Part shown: one piece after another, positions 17,058 through 26,077 of the stretch
Layout: each line of letters starts with the position of its first letter
Position numbering within the stretch: the stretch's first letter is position 1
Source: CAZMNY01 sp964567745
Lineage (GTDB): Bacteria; Planctomycetota; Planctomycetia; Pirellulales; Pirellulaceae
Direction: 5' to 3'
DNA length: 64,000 bases
Assembly: GCA_964567745.1 (NCBI GenBank)
Contig: CAZMNY010000022.1
Location: 1-64,000, forward strand
Translations under genes and position numbers: made by a program
The notes under the pieces: generated by a model
Told to the model about the DNA's origin: nothing
What the model saw: only the letters and a program-made list of their open reading frames with translations
The model's database searches: none

Positions 17058-18221
17058 CTAAGACTCGTCCGAATCAGGCTCGCTAGCGGCTGCTCCCTTG
17101 GGTTCGCTTTTCGGCTTCGCGCCCTTGGGGCCAGGTTTGGGCGCGTTGAGCAAGACGGTGACGGCGCCGGCGATCACGAGCGCAAGCGAGGCGCCAAAGG
17201 GGTAGGAAACATAGGCCATGGTGCCCTGAATCGTGACGGTCGTAAATGTGTTGACCACCGGTGCGAACCCGAAAATGAGCGGCATCACAAACACCGGTTT
17301 ACCGCCGAAGTTGAACGCCATGATGATGCCGAGCGAGCCCAAAGCGCCTGCGGCTCCGGCTGCCATCGACCAGACCACGCCGCCCATGCTCCAGTTGCCT
17401 GGCTCCGGAGTAACCCCCAACATGATTCCGGGTACGCAAACGGCTATGGCAAAATAGGCCACCCCGACACAGAGAAACGGGCGAAGCCGGCTGCCTTGCA
17501 TCTTGACTTGTCCCTTGTGCAGCAGAGGCCCATACGAGCCCCAACAGAGCGCCGTGGTGGCGATCGAGGCCAACACCAGCAAGAACTCACTGGGACTCGG
17601 TCCCTTCTTCTTCAAGTAGATCCCGTAGGCCTCTTTGAGCTTCGGATTCGACGATAGATCCTCAAGCGACTTGGCGGTCCACGTTTTGACGAAGTCATCT
17701 TTGACATCCGTCATTGCAATCTTGATCGCTCCGTCGCCAACCTCTTCGATGGTGACGTCGGAGGCGGCCGGCTTGAAGAACATGACTCCCGCGGCGCCGA
17801 TGGCCACGACCAACACGCCGCCGTAGAAGATGACGCTGGCCTCTTTGAGTGTCCGAGCCATGATCATGCTGACGGCGGTATTCACGACCGGAGCGCAGCC
17901 GAACACGAGCGGCATGACGTAAACGGGGCTGCCGTGAAAGTTGAAGGCCATGATGATGCCGAGCGCGCCTACCGCCGTAATGCAGCCGGCCGCCGTCGAC
18001 CAGATCGTTCCGCCCAAAGTCCACCGCCCCGATTCACCTTTGCTGTTGAGTACGAGTAGAGGCACGACGACGGCAATAATGAAATAGGCCAGTCCAACAC
18101 AAATGAACGGACGCAGACGACCGCCTTCCATTCCATGTTGGCCTTCATGCATCAACGGGCCGTAATTGCCCCAGCAGAGAAACGTCAAAACGATGAACGG
18201 CAAGACAAACAGACTTCGCAT
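17058..18221 (-). CDS. Internally duplicated multi-pass membrane protein (EamA/DMT-like)
   Basis: About 387 residues built from two homologous halves. Residues 15-115 align without gaps to residues 225-325 (offset exactly 210), sharing LCWG[N/S]YGPL, RLRPF[I/L]CVG, LGIIMAFNF and FAPVVNT-type segments. Each half has about five membrane helices, and a polar ~60-residue linker (~150-210) joins them. A Pro/Lys/acidic tail follows the last helix. The organisation recalls drug/metabolite-type transporters, which arose by duplication, but I cannot name a substrate. I start at MRSLFVLPFI, where the first helix begins; the frame is open 16 codons further upstream without hydrophobic character. Confidence 0.8.
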   Translation of the reverse strand: MRSLFVLPFIVLTFLCWGNYGPLMHEGQHGMEGGRLRPFICVGLAYFIIAVVVPLLVLNSKGESGRWTLGGTIWSTAAGCITAVGALGIIMAFNFHGSPVYVMPLVFGCAPVVNTAVSMIMARTLKEASVIFYGGVLVVAIGAAGVMFFKPAASDVTIEEVGDGAIKIAMTDVKDDFVKTWTAKSLEDLSSNPKLKEAYGIYLKKKGPSPSEFLLVLASIATTALCWGSYGPLLHKGQVKMQGSRLRPFLCVGVAYFAIAVCVPGIMLGVTPEPGNWSMGGVVWSMAAGAAGALGSLGIIMAFNFGGKPVFVMPLIFGFAPVVNTFTTVTIQGTMAYVSYPFGASLALVIAGAVTVLLNAPKPGPKGAKPKSEPKGAAASEPDSDES

Positions 18222-18375
18222 ATCGATTCCGTCAGCGGTGGGTAGGCAAAAGGGTGTGTCGCGCCACAAGGAGACCAGGTGCGCAGATAAGCACAGCCTA
18301 GTCTAGTCCATGGTCGCTCGCGTTGCACAGGGCACCTCAATCTCGCGAACCTGCTTGAGCACGTCTCAATACAAG

Positions 18376-19134
18376 TTAGACGTAGGCGCCCAACGCGTCT
18401 CGCAGCGGGTCGTCATCGCGCCCGCAATAGCCGAGATGGAGATGGCGACGCCAACCCTCGGCGTATTCGAACTTGCCCGATAGCCGGCCGCCCTGTGCAT
18501 CGAGATCACGCAGCGTTTGCAGGTACGAATCATGGCCTTGGCTCTCGTCGAGCCAGTCCTTTTGCGTTCGGTGCTTGGCGAGCATTTCTACCTTTTGCTC
18601 CTGCACCGATTCGACGTCGACCCAAAAATCGGGTTCAACCGGGCAACGCAGCGGGTCGGTGTGCGAGAACGGCTGGGCGTGATAGACGGTGACGTTGCCC
18701 TCGATGTGCGGGGTTGGCGGGTCGGTTTCAAAGTTCGGCATGCCACGGACGAAGGCGGCGGTCAGCGCCAAGCGACAAGCGTTCATATGGTCTTCCATAT
18801 AGTCGCTCGGCGCATGAGTCAAAACAATCTCAGGTCGAGCCGAGCGGACTGCCGCCGCCACTTTGGCGAGCTGGCTCTTCTCGTAAAAAATCTCCAGATC
18901 GTCGGCGATGCTTTCGTGGTACGCGGCTCCGGCATATTCAGCCGCCTCGATCGCCTCCGCTCGCCGCATGCGAGTGATCGTCTCGCGATCGTATTGCGTC
19001 GTGCCGCAGCAGCCGTTGGCCAGATTCATGTAGTGGATTTGATATCCATTTTGCTTGAGCAGCAACAGCGTTCCCGCCATGAAGAACTCGACATCATCCG
19101 GATGGGCGGCAATTGCCATCGCCGTTTTGGTCAT
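18376..19134 (-). CDS. PIG-L/LmbE-family deacetylase
   Basis: A 252-residue zinc-dependent deacetylase of the PIG-L fold. The N-terminal metal motif AAHPDDVEFFMAGT (HPDD, residues ~9-12) and the downstream histidine in SDYMEDHMNACRLA complete the usual site. Such enzymes remove acetyl groups from N-acetylglucosamine-type substrates, as in mycothiol, bacillithiol or teicoplanin synthesis. The ATG used is preceded by GGAG at a good distance; the open frame further upstream overlaps the aminotransferase gene. It follows that gene by about 92 bp on the same strand, so the pair is probably an operon acting on an amino sugar or related compound. Substrate not determined. Confidence 0.9.
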   Translation of the reverse strand: MTKTAMAIAAHPDDVEFFMAGTLLLLKQNGYQIHYMNLANGCCGTTQYDRETITRMRRAEAIEAAEYAGAAYHESIADDLEIFYEKSQLAKVAAAVRSARPEIVLTHAPSDYMEDHMNACRLALTAAFVRGMPNFETDPPTPHIEGNVTVYHAQPFSHTDPLRCPVEPDFWVDVESVQEQKVEMLAKHRTQKDWLDESQGHDSYLQTLRDLDAQGGRLSGKFEYAEGWRRHLHLGYCGRDDDPLRDALGAYV

Positions 19135-19226
19135 CGACAACTCCACATCGAAAGAGAGTTCTGTTGCAGGCGCGCGGTCGACAAACTGGATGCACCAAGC
19201 GTTGAGATATTGAACGTCAACGTGAG

Positions 19227-20606
19227 TTAGTTTGCGGCGACACGGGAAAAAATGTCGAACATAACCTCGAGGTATTCGGCCGCTTCGTCGACGTTCATCG
19301 TCAACGGCGGGCTGATTCGCAAAACGCATCCGGCGAGCGGACCAAGAAGGTGTATGCGACGTCCCTTATCGTCGCCGAGGTAACAAGCCTCAACACACTC
19401 GTGAGCCACATCGTTGGCCGACCGGTCGCCGATCGCCTGACATTCGATACCCCACACGCATCCTTCACCACGAACTCGGCAAATCACACCGGTCTCTTTG
19501 AGTCGTTCAAGGCCCGACTCGATAACGCCGGCCAGCTCAGCGCCGTTCTGCAGAACATCCTCGGACTCGAATTCGTCGAGCGTGGCGACAACCGCGGCGC
19601 AGGCAATTGGATTGGCGCTATAGGTGTCCGACCCTTCGCCGTAGTTGAGCGAGCCGAGCACGTCTCGGCGTCCGGCCGCGGCGGCGACGGGAGCGCCATT
19701 GCCGAGCCCCTTGCCGAGGCAGACGATATCAGGCGTCACACCATACTGGGTAAAGGCGTACATCGGACCGGTGCGGCCAAAGTTCGCTTGTATCTCGTCA
19801 AGGATAAACAGCCAGTTGTTATCGCGGCATTCCTGCTCGAGCCACTGCATGTATTCCGGCTGAGGATGGTAAGAGCCGCCTCCGCCAAGATAAGGCTCGG
19901 TTATCAAGATGCCGATCGAATCGCCGTGTTCTTGCTTGAGTTGTTCGAGTTCGCTTTGGTACGGCACCAAGTCGAGCGACTGCCTACGCGAGGACAAGTC
20001 GTCGCACTCGCTCTTCGGGAATCCTAAGAAGTGGACTCTCGGATCCCGTTCGTCGTCGTCCTCCGAGCCAGTGACCGCTCCGGCCAAGCCCTTCTTGCCG
20101 TGAAACCCTCCGCGTGTCGCGATGATGTGCTGTCTGTCGCCTTGGAATTTCATCGACGCCCAGAGGCCTTTTTGAATCGCCTCGCTTCCGCTGGCGGCCC
20201 ACAGGACTTGTTCCATATGATCGCCGCCCGTTTGGCTTCGCAAGCTGGCGAGCAGCCGTTCACAAGCATCCGCCTCAAGCGCCGTGGCCGCGTTATAGGC
20301 AGTCAGCGGCGCGGCTTTGATGAACTCGCTCGACTGATCGCTCAGGTCGGAAACCTCCAGCAGCTGCAACACACGCCTCCACCAGGACGCTGGATTGTGG
20401 CCCAAGTTGGCGACCAACACACCGGAAGCAAAATCAGCCAACTTGTGGCCCTCCGGCGTCCAGTGATACGAGCCGGCGCTTTGGCTGATAACGGCCAACG
20501 AGCGTGTCGGCGTACGAAGCGACTTGGGTTCCGCGGTGGTTATACGACGTCGAACTTCATTGGATACGTTGTCTCCAGCGTGTTCGATTGGCTGTGGTTG
20601 CGACAT
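19227..20606 (-). CDS. Class III pyridoxal-phosphate aminotransferase
   Basis: A 459-residue fold-type I aminotransferase. It shows the cofactor-binding WAASGSEAIQKGLW, the conserved FILDEIQANFGRTG (Asp contacting the pyridine ring) and the Schiff-base lysine in IVCLGKGLGNG, with a C-terminal ISPPLTMNVDEA typical of acetylornithine/4-aminobutyrate-type enzymes. The start chosen, MSQPQPIEHAG, has an AGAGGAGAG ribosome site; the longer open frame upstream is not protein-like. The PIG-L deacetylase gene follows on the same strand. Class III enzymes use omega-amino substrates such as ornithine, GABA or taurine; the specific one is not evident. Confidence 0.92.
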   Translation of the reverse strand: MSQPQPIEHAGDNVSNEVRRRITTAEPKSLRTPTRSLAVISQSAGSYHWTPEGHKLADFASGVLVANLGHNPASWWRRVLQLLEVSDLSDQSSEFIKAAPLTAYNAATALEADACERLLASLRSQTGGDHMEQVLWAASGSEAIQKGLWASMKFQGDRQHIIATRGGFHGKKGLAGAVTGSEDDDERDPRVHFLGFPKSECDDLSSRRQSLDLVPYQSELEQLKQEHGDSIGILITEPYLGGGGSYHPQPEYMQWLEQECRDNNWLFILDEIQANFGRTGPMYAFTQYGVTPDIVCLGKGLGNGAPVAAAAGRRDVLGSLNYGEGSDTYSANPIACAAVVATLDEFESEDVLQNGAELAGVIESGLERLKETGVICRVRGEGCVWGIECQAIGDRSANDVAHECVEACYLGDDKGRRIHLLGPLAGCVLRISPPLTMNVDEAAEYLEVMFDIFSRVAAN

Positions 20607-21318
20607 CAGCTCTCCTCTAACCCTTCTCTCATAATGCCAAAACAACATCATCTGTTTGTGCGATGGATAACGCCTCAGAATAACGGACCAGTTACGACGC
20701 CGCCAGCTACTAACATCGGAGCTCGGCCTCAAGAAACGCAGTCCGGCCGGACCGCGACCTCAAGACGCCTCTTCGCCTCTTCTCGTGCTTTTTTGTGGCC
20801 ATCGCTTTCCTCCCAGCTTGCCGCGAAACTCAGCAAGGGAAAGCCGCAATTAGATCTGCCAGGAAGACCTGAGTGAGTCCGTCTCTGCTCATCGCGTTGA
20901 CGGACGAAGAGACGTCGCGCTACGACGCGACGGGCGAGAAGATACCGAGATCGAAGTCGTGCTGGCCTCATTTTCTCCGTATCCTTCCTCCTCGTTGCTT
21001 TATATTCGATATTCCACGCGCCTCGAATGGCAGCCTTGCCTGCGGAGACGGGTTAAACGGGGTTAAACGAATCCGCTCTCATGTCCACTCTTCGCGCTCT
21101 TTGCGTCTCCGCGTGAGCCCCTTTCTCCGCCCCTTCTTCACTCATTTGAGAGTTGCTTGAGTTTTCAGCGATCTTCGTTTTCTTTCCGCCGTATTCGTCG
21201 GCCACTCCGCTTCGGCCTCTTGCAACGATCGATGGCCAGCCGCACAATGCCTTCCACACTCAGCGGATATCCCCAACGGTCCATTGATGAACGCAACGCC
21301 AAGAAAGGCGAATATCCC
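20607..21318. other. 712-bp divergent intergenic region without a supported gene
   Basis: Between the divergent aminotransferase and isomerase genes I see no convincing coding sequence on either strand; open frames here have biased, Arg-rich translations. It contains the exact tandem decamer GGGTTAAACG twice (21050-21059 and 21060-21069), preceded by CCTTGCCTGCGG, a combination that recurs near 27363-27390. The palindromic CGTCGCGCTACGACGCGACG at about 20914 could fold. It may be decayed sequence plus two divergent promoters. Confidence 0.5.
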
Positions 21319-22332
21319 ATGGCTGAAAAACCAAGCGTCATTTTGAGCGGCTTTGCGGACGAGGCGGCCAATGACAAGACGGCCCATCAGCAGTTTTCCG
21401 CCTTCGCCGCGCTCGGCTTGCAATACTACACTTTGAGGTTCATCGATGCGGGCAACGGCGTGAAGAACGTCATGCAGTTGACCAAATCGGAGATCACGAA
21501 GATTCGGCATCTGGAAGATGAATACGGACTCAACGTCTCATCGATCGGTTCGCCGATTGGTAAAGTCAAACTGCTCGATGTGGATGACAAGACGAGCAAC
21601 AACTACATTCCGTTCAAGAAGTATCTTAAGCAAGACGTGCAGAAGGCTTGTGATCTGGCCCACGCGTTCGAGACGAAGTTGCTTCGCGGCTTTTCGTTCT
21701 ATCATCCGCGCGGCGACGCCCCCGAAGACCACATGGATCAGGTCGTCGACCAGCTGGGCGAAATCGCCGAAGCGTGCCACCGCAGCGACTTGACCTTCGG
21801 CCTGGAAGTGGAAGCCAATTTGATCGGGCAAACCGGGCAGCTCTTGGCCGAAATCCATCAGAAGGTAAACCACCCCGCTCTGATGCTCATCTTCGACGCG
21901 GGCAACATCGTCACACAAGGGTTCAGTTCGGATGAGGTGTTCGAGCAGTACTTGGCGATGAAGAAGGGGATGGGCTGGATGCACATCAAAGATTATCGGC
22001 ACCCCGAACCGGTACAACGATCCGGTCATGTCGACGAGGCAACGCTGAAGTATTTCGTCCCGACAGATCTAGGCGACAGCGGACACGAGGCGATTCTCAG
22101 AGACTTTGCGACGATGGTCCCCCAGCTTGAAGAGATGCTCCGGCGTCGCGGTATCCCAGGCGTATTTCTCGACCTGGAGCCACACGTCAAGGGCGGCGGG
22201 CAGTTTGGCGGGTTCAGTGGACCCGATGGATTCGGTGTCGCGCTTCGCGGTCTATGCAAGACGCTCGACTACGTCGGCCTTGGCTACCACCTGAGAGACT
22301 TTGACGACATCCTCGCCGCACGCGGCTTTTAA
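21319..22332 (+). CDS. Sugar phosphate isomerase/epimerase family TIM-barrel protein
   Basis: A 337-residue protein of the xylose isomerase-like TIM barrel (AP endonuclease 2) superfamily. It shows VILSGFADEAANDK at the N-terminus, metal-ligand-type segments LEVEANLIG and LIFDAGNIV, MHIKDYRHPEP, and a C-terminal GVFLDLEPHVKGGGQFGGFSG. Members of this group epimerise or dehydrate sugars and inositols with a divalent metal. The start at MAEKPSVIL follows an AAGG ribosome site; more upstream frame is open but is not protein-like. A zinc-ribbon gene starts 17 bp later on the same strand. Exact substrate unknown. Confidence 0.88.
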   Translation: MAEKPSVILSGFADEAANDKTAHQQFSAFAALGLQYYTLRFIDAGNGVKNVMQLTKSEITKIRHLEDEYGLNVSSIGSPIGKVKLLDVDDKTSNNYIPFKKYLKQDVQKACDLAHAFETKLLRGFSFYHPRGDAPEDHMDQVVDQLGEIAEACHRSDLTFGLEVEANLIGQTGQLLAEIHQKVNHPALMLIFDAGNIVTQGFSSDEVFEQYLAMKKGMGWMHIKDYRHPEPVQRSGHVDEATLKYFVPTDLGDSGHEAILRDFATMVPQLEEMLRRRGIPGVFLDLEPHVKGGGQFGGFSGPDGFGVALRGLCKTLDYVGLGYHLRDFDDILAARGF

Positions 22333-22349
22333 CGAGAGCGAGACAGACG

Positions 22350-22586
22350 ATGTCGGAACTGCTTACAATCGATTCGCCCTGCCCTGACTGCGGCGCCGGC
22401 AACGTTCACTGCCGGTTCAACCACTTTCAGCGAGGCGCTCTTGAGATTCACGCTTGGGAGCACAAGTGTCTCAATTGCGGGCTGCGCGAAACAACCGCCT
22501 ACCGTTCCGACGATGAGGAGCTGACAACGCCGCTCGACGATCGTTCCACGTGCCCCTACTGCGACCGGCGTTTCGATCCAGCGTGA
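22350..22586 (+). CDS. Small zinc-ribbon-like hypothetical protein
   Basis: A 78-residue protein with three CxxC knuckles: CPDC (~11-14), CLNC (~40-43) and CPYC (~69-72). The first two are spaced as a classic zinc ribbon, and the third may bind metal with another chain. No family is recognised. It starts 17 bp after the isomerase stop, probably in the same transcript. Confidence 0.75.
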   Translation: MSELLTIDSPCPDCGAGNVHCRFNHFQRGALEIHAWEHKCLNCGLRETTAYRSDDEELTTPLDDRSTCPYCDRRFDPA

Positions 22587-22645
22587 AGGCGCCGCATAGT
22601 TTGCCTTCGGCCCCGCGGCTCGGTTGGCGTCGACCTTCGCGACGC

Positions 22646-24445
22646 TTATTTCCCCAAGAGTTCGCGTTCGAAATCGTCGAGGTTCTGCCCGTTTTCGGCC
22701 GAGCCCTTGTCGGACGAGGGAAGCGGCTCAGTCGACGACGCCTCACTCGCACTAGCCGGCGTGAATCTCTTGCCCCCGAACAGCGCGGAAGCGACGTTGC
22801 CTTCGTCGGTCGGCACTACGATTCGCTTTGACGTGCGAGCGAATCGATGGGCCTGCTTGAGCCAGTAGACCGCGACCGTATACGACGCGAACACGCCGAC
22901 GTAGCCGATGAGGCTCGTGAAGCCGGCGAAGAAGATGAGCAGTGTGCCGACGACGAACATGGTAATCGCCGCTACCCGTTTCGCTTGAGCCGACTCGGCC
23001 CAACTCCACTTCTCGTGAGTGACGATGGCCTTGTTGGCCTGATGGTATGCAAGCTCGCGCATCCCAGTGAGATCGAGTCCATGCTCGGGCGTGCGATGAC
23101 GAGGCACGAACTCATCGGGGCGCAACAACGCATCCGAATCCGTTTGGTCCGGCTCTTTACTCACCGGCTGGTCTGGCGTCTCGTCGACAGCCTTCACTTC
23201 GGCTCGGAGACTTGGCTGTGGAGGTTCGCTCGAGCCGTCCGCTCTAACCCGCTGCATCAAGCAATCGATGTAATTGGTTAGCGAATCGTCCTCCTCGACT
23301 GGATCGGAATCCTCCTCGATCACCGAACGCCACGGATCGGCTTCCTTGACGGCAACCTCCGTCGCTTCCGGCTCGAAGACAGGAGTCGCCGGCTCATCAG
23401 AATCCATGCTATGACCGAACTTGGCCAAGATGTCGGCAGTACTTACCGTCGCGCCGCTCGACAGCGACGAAAAATCTGGCTCCTCGGCATCGTCGCCGCC
23501 GACTGAACTCGTCGCTTCATCGCTAAGTTGAGTCACAGTTTCATCGGCATGATAAGAATCGCTCAACTCCGCTGCTTCCGAAGTCTCCGTGGAGTTGTCT
23601 ACGACCTCTTCAACACCAAAACCGCTGTCGCTATTCGACTCGCATTGGAAATCGCTTTCGGGGCATGGAGCGTCATTGAATTCCGACTCAAGATGAGGCG
23701 AGCCGCCAAAACTTGGTGTGTCGTAGGCGAGCGAGTCATCGTGACCATCCAAGCCGCCTCGACCAAAATCAGCCAGCGCGGTGGCGTCGGCGAATGAATC
23801 CGGCGTCTCGAACGTTTCGGCCGGTTCGCAATGATCCTCGGAGATCGGTTGGTCTTCCTCGCGCTCGTGCGGATGCCCTGCTTCGTTTGCCGGTTCAAAA
23901 CTGCTGTCGGCGTCGGCGAGCGGGCTCTCCGTCGACGTAAACGGATCTGAGGTATCAATCGGATCGTCAGTTGCGCCGCAGATGGATTCGTCTCGGGGCG
24001 ACTCTTGTCGCGACTCGCGCCATTTGTCCAAGAACGACTCAGCCGCCTCCGCTTGGGCAGATGAACTTGCATCGTTCGCAGACTCGATTTCGTTCGATGC
24101 ATCGATCGAGGGGCTCGACTCTTCATCGACCTCGTCTTCAGCCCACGCCATGTTTCGAGCGAGCGAAGGAGAATCTGTCCGATCCGTCGAGGCGATCTCT
24201 CTCGCATGCAGGAGTTCTAATTCAAGCTGCTGCGTTTGCTCATGAGCTTCGACAAGTCGTTTCTCGATTTCGATCTTCCCTCGCTGCGCCTCTTCGGCCA
24301 GTTGCCCGCGAACCTCGAGCTCTTGCTCTAACCATTGTCGATCGCCGTCCGAAGCCGTTCGATCTTTCTGGGCCTGTTGTTCGAAATTGGCAAGTCGAGT
24401 ATTCGCGGAATCGGCCGGTTCGTTGTTTGTGCTCGGACGGCCGCC
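22646..24445 (-). CDS. C-terminal part of a split FHA/coiled-coil/membrane protein
   Basis: The frame is open from 24445 down to its stop; the first Met codon is at 24151. The part above that Met is clearly coding: it reads a Glu/Gln-rich coiled coil (LEQELEVRGQLAEEAQRGK, then KRLVEAHEQTQQLELELL). There follows a ~330-residue acidic, Ser/Asp/Glu-rich disordered region. Near the C-terminus are two membrane helices (AAITMFVVGTLLIFFAGF and IGYVGVFASYTVAVYWL) and a short cytoplasmic tail. The FHA reading frame of the adjacent upstream segment ends inside this coiled coil in another phase. The simplest view is one gene of about 770 codons interrupted by a -1 frameshift between ~24445 and ~24330. 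FHA proteins read phosphothreonine signals. Confidence 0.72.
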   Translation of the reverse strand, partial: GGRPSTNNEPADSANTRLANFEQQAQKDRTASDGDRQWLEQELEVRGQLAEEAQRGKIEIEKRLVEAHEQTQQLELELLHAREIASTDRTDSPSLARNMAWAEDEVDEESSPSIDASNEIESANDASSSAQAEAAESFLDKWRESRQESPRDESICGATDDPIDTSDPFTSTESPLADADSSFEPANEAGHPHEREEDQPISEDHCEPAETFETPDSFADATALADFGRGGLDGHDDSLAYDTPSFGGSPHLESEFNDAPCPESDFQCESNSDSGFGVEEVVDNSTETSEAAELSDSYHADETVTQLSDEATSSVGGDDAEEPDFSSLSSGATVSTADILAKFGHSMDSDEPATPVFEPEATEVAVKEADPWRSVIEEDSDPVEEDDSLTNYIDCLMQRVRADGSSEPPQPSLRAEVKAVDETPDQPVSKEPDQTDSDALLRPDEFVPRHRTPEHGLDLTGMRELAYHQANKAIVTHEKWSWAESAQAKRVAAITMFVVGTLLIFFAGFTSLIGYVGVFASYTVAVYWLKQAHRFARTSKRIVVPTDEGNVASALFGGKRFTPASASEASSTEPLPSSDKGSAENGQNLDDFERELLGK

Positions 24446-24960
24446 TTACCGCCGTCGCGATTCTCGCTCGTGTCGTCACTCTCAACCGGCGCTGCGTTGT
24501 CGTTTCGTTCCGCTGTTTCGCTCGACTGCGCCGCAGCATCTTGGTTTTCGACCGCAACGGATTCGTCTAGGTCGCGATCCAAAAGTCGTTCTGCTTGGTC
24601 TTCGTCGAGAATGTCGAACTCAACGGGACCGACGCTGAGCCGATCGCCCGGCTGCAGCCACGCTTCTTGGAACGACTTGCCATTGAGCAGCGTGTCGGGC
24701 GCCCAGCGTCTGACGAGAGTGCCTTGGCGGCCTCGAAAGATAACGCAATGTATGGGACGCGCGGCGGATGAGTGGATGCGGACGCCGCAGTCAGGGGCGG
24801 CTCCGATCGAACATTTCTGAGCCCGGATGCGAATGATGCGGCCGTCCAGATGGGTGCCGCGAATGCGAAGATTCAACAAGCCTTTGGAGACGCCGAGGAG
24901 CGAGTGACCAGATGTGACAGCGGAGTTCAGTTCGACCATTGGGGCGACCGTTTGGTGCAC
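24328..24960 (-). CDS. FHA-domain N-terminal part of the same split protein
   Basis: A 210-residue open frame carrying a forkhead-associated domain at about residues 30-115: LRIRGTHLDG, CSIGAAPDCGVRIHSSAARPIHCVIFRG and TLLNGKSFQEAWLQPGDRLSVGPVEFDIL. These are the phosphothreonine-binding loops, except that the usual R-S...H trio is only partly kept. After a 60-residue acidic linker the translation turns Arg/Pro-rich (from RPIPRILDLP) and stops. That is out-of-frame behaviour: the neighbouring phase then takes over with a coiled coil. No start was found that would make the downstream piece an independent gene. An assembly indel, a real pseudogene or programmed frameshifting could explain it. 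Confidence 0.78.
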   Translation of the reverse strand: MHQTVAPMVELNSAVTSGHSLLGVSKGLLNLRIRGTHLDGRIIRIRAQKCSIGAAPDCGVRIHSSAARPIHCVIFRGRQGTLVRRWAPDTLLNGKSFQEAWLQPGDRLSVGPVEFDILDEDQAERLLDRDLDESVAVENQDAAAQSSETAERNDNAAPVESDDTSENRDGGKAAVRAQTTNRPIPRILDLPISNNRPRKIERLRTAIDNG

Positions 24961-25493
24961 AGAGGTAATTCAATTCACACATGGCGGGTGTAGATTCCAC
25001 CTAGGGGAGTTAGCTTATGAATCTGGCTTGGTCAAAAGCCGAAGGGCCCCAATGGTTGCAGTCCGGGCAAACCGCAGAGTCGGCAAATCATGCCGGTTCG
25101 GAACAAAACAACTGCATCTTCGGCCGGTTTCTGACGATGAACCGTATGCCAACCACACCAGTAGAGGCGGATTGCGGGTTGTTGGAGCGAGAGAGAACGC
25201 GGAAACGGAAAGTGTCCGTCCCGCCGCACGCCCCAAAGCGGCAGAAGACAGCAAACTTTAGATCTCCATAAACCGTTATCACCATTTGCGTTAGGCAAAA
25301 TCAACTGACCCATTCGACCAGCTATTCCGAATGAAATCGTCAGCTGCACGGCAGATACCGAGGCGCGTACTATAGTTTGTGTGCCGCACGACGGAAAACG
25401 GACTCGTCGGGCGAACAGAGAACGAAACGACGGATAGAAGCGGCAAGCGAGAGGGAGCCCATCGCTGGCCGAACCTAAGCGAAGGTAACGACC
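24961..25493. other. 533-bp divergent intergenic region, no supported gene
   Basis: This lies between the FHA gene (leftward) and the DksA/TraR-type gene (rightward). Open frames of up to ~105 codons exist but have neither recognisable motifs nor normal composition. A TATAGT hexamer near 25371 could be the -10 element for the rightward gene, though no good -35 precedes it. Confidence 0.45.
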
Positions 25494-25943
25494 ATGGCAC
25501 GCAAAGAAGCATTGCAGGAACTGAACGATGTTCTTATTCGACGGCGCGATGCGCTTCGTAAGGCGTTGGCTGGCGACTTGAGTTCCTTACAGGAACTGCG
25601 TCAACAATCGTCGGGCGACGTGGTCGATTTTGCGCTCGACTCCGCTCAGGACGAAATCAATTCTCAGTTGGCCGAGGTTGAAAGCCGTGAGCTGGCCAAC
25701 CTGAACCACGCCATCGAACGAATGCGGCAAGGCACGTATGGCAAATGCGAGCGTTGCACGTCCAGCATTCCTCTGGCCAGGCTACAGGCATTGCCTTACG
25801 CCGTGTTGTGCATCAATTGCCAACGCGAAGCGGAAAAGCTGGGCACCGTCGATTTGTCCCCTGCCGACTGGGCTCGGCTCGTGGAAACTTCCACCGGCGA
25901 CAACGACCTGACTCTTCCCGACGTCGAGCTCGATGTTTCGTAG
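25494..25943 (+). CDS. DksA/TraR-family C4 zinc-finger protein
   Basis: A 149-residue protein with an N-terminal helical hairpin (coiled-coil pair, ~1-80) and a C4 zinc finger formed by GKCERC and LCINCQ (CxxC...CxxC). This is the DksA/TraR layout, in which the coiled-coil tip enters the RNA polymerase secondary channel. The conserved GTYGKCERCTSSIPLARLQALPYAVLC block fits the general-stress/TraR type. The C-terminal 30 residues are an acidic extension. No DxxDxA tip motif is obvious, though DFALDSAQDE may serve that role, so activity like DksA is inferred, not shown. The HtrA gene follows on the same strand after about 130 bp. Confidence 0.88.
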   Translation: MARKEALQELNDVLIRRRDALRKALAGDLSSLQELRQQSSGDVVDFALDSAQDEINSQLAEVESRELANLNHAIERMRQGTYGKCERCTSSIPLARLQALPYAVLCINCQREAEKLGTVDLSPADWARLVETSTGDNDLTLPDVELDVS

Positions 25944-26077
25944 TCAGTGGATTGTGGCGTCAGCTTTGCAACGGGGATTCTCATCAACGCCCACGTCGAG
26001 CCGCAATTTGGTTCGCAGGCATTGAGAATCCAAGCAGCGGAAGGAACCGGTGATTTGAACGAAAAAAGGAGTCTCAC

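Noticed and set aside
18517..19230. A 237-codon plus-strand open frame
   Set aside because: It is antisense to the PIG-L deacetylase gene; translation is His/Arg-rich and motif-free.
20031..20876. A 281-codon plus-strand open frame over the aminotransferase 5' end
   Set aside because: Antisense to the aminotransferase; composition is abnormal and no start signal is visible.
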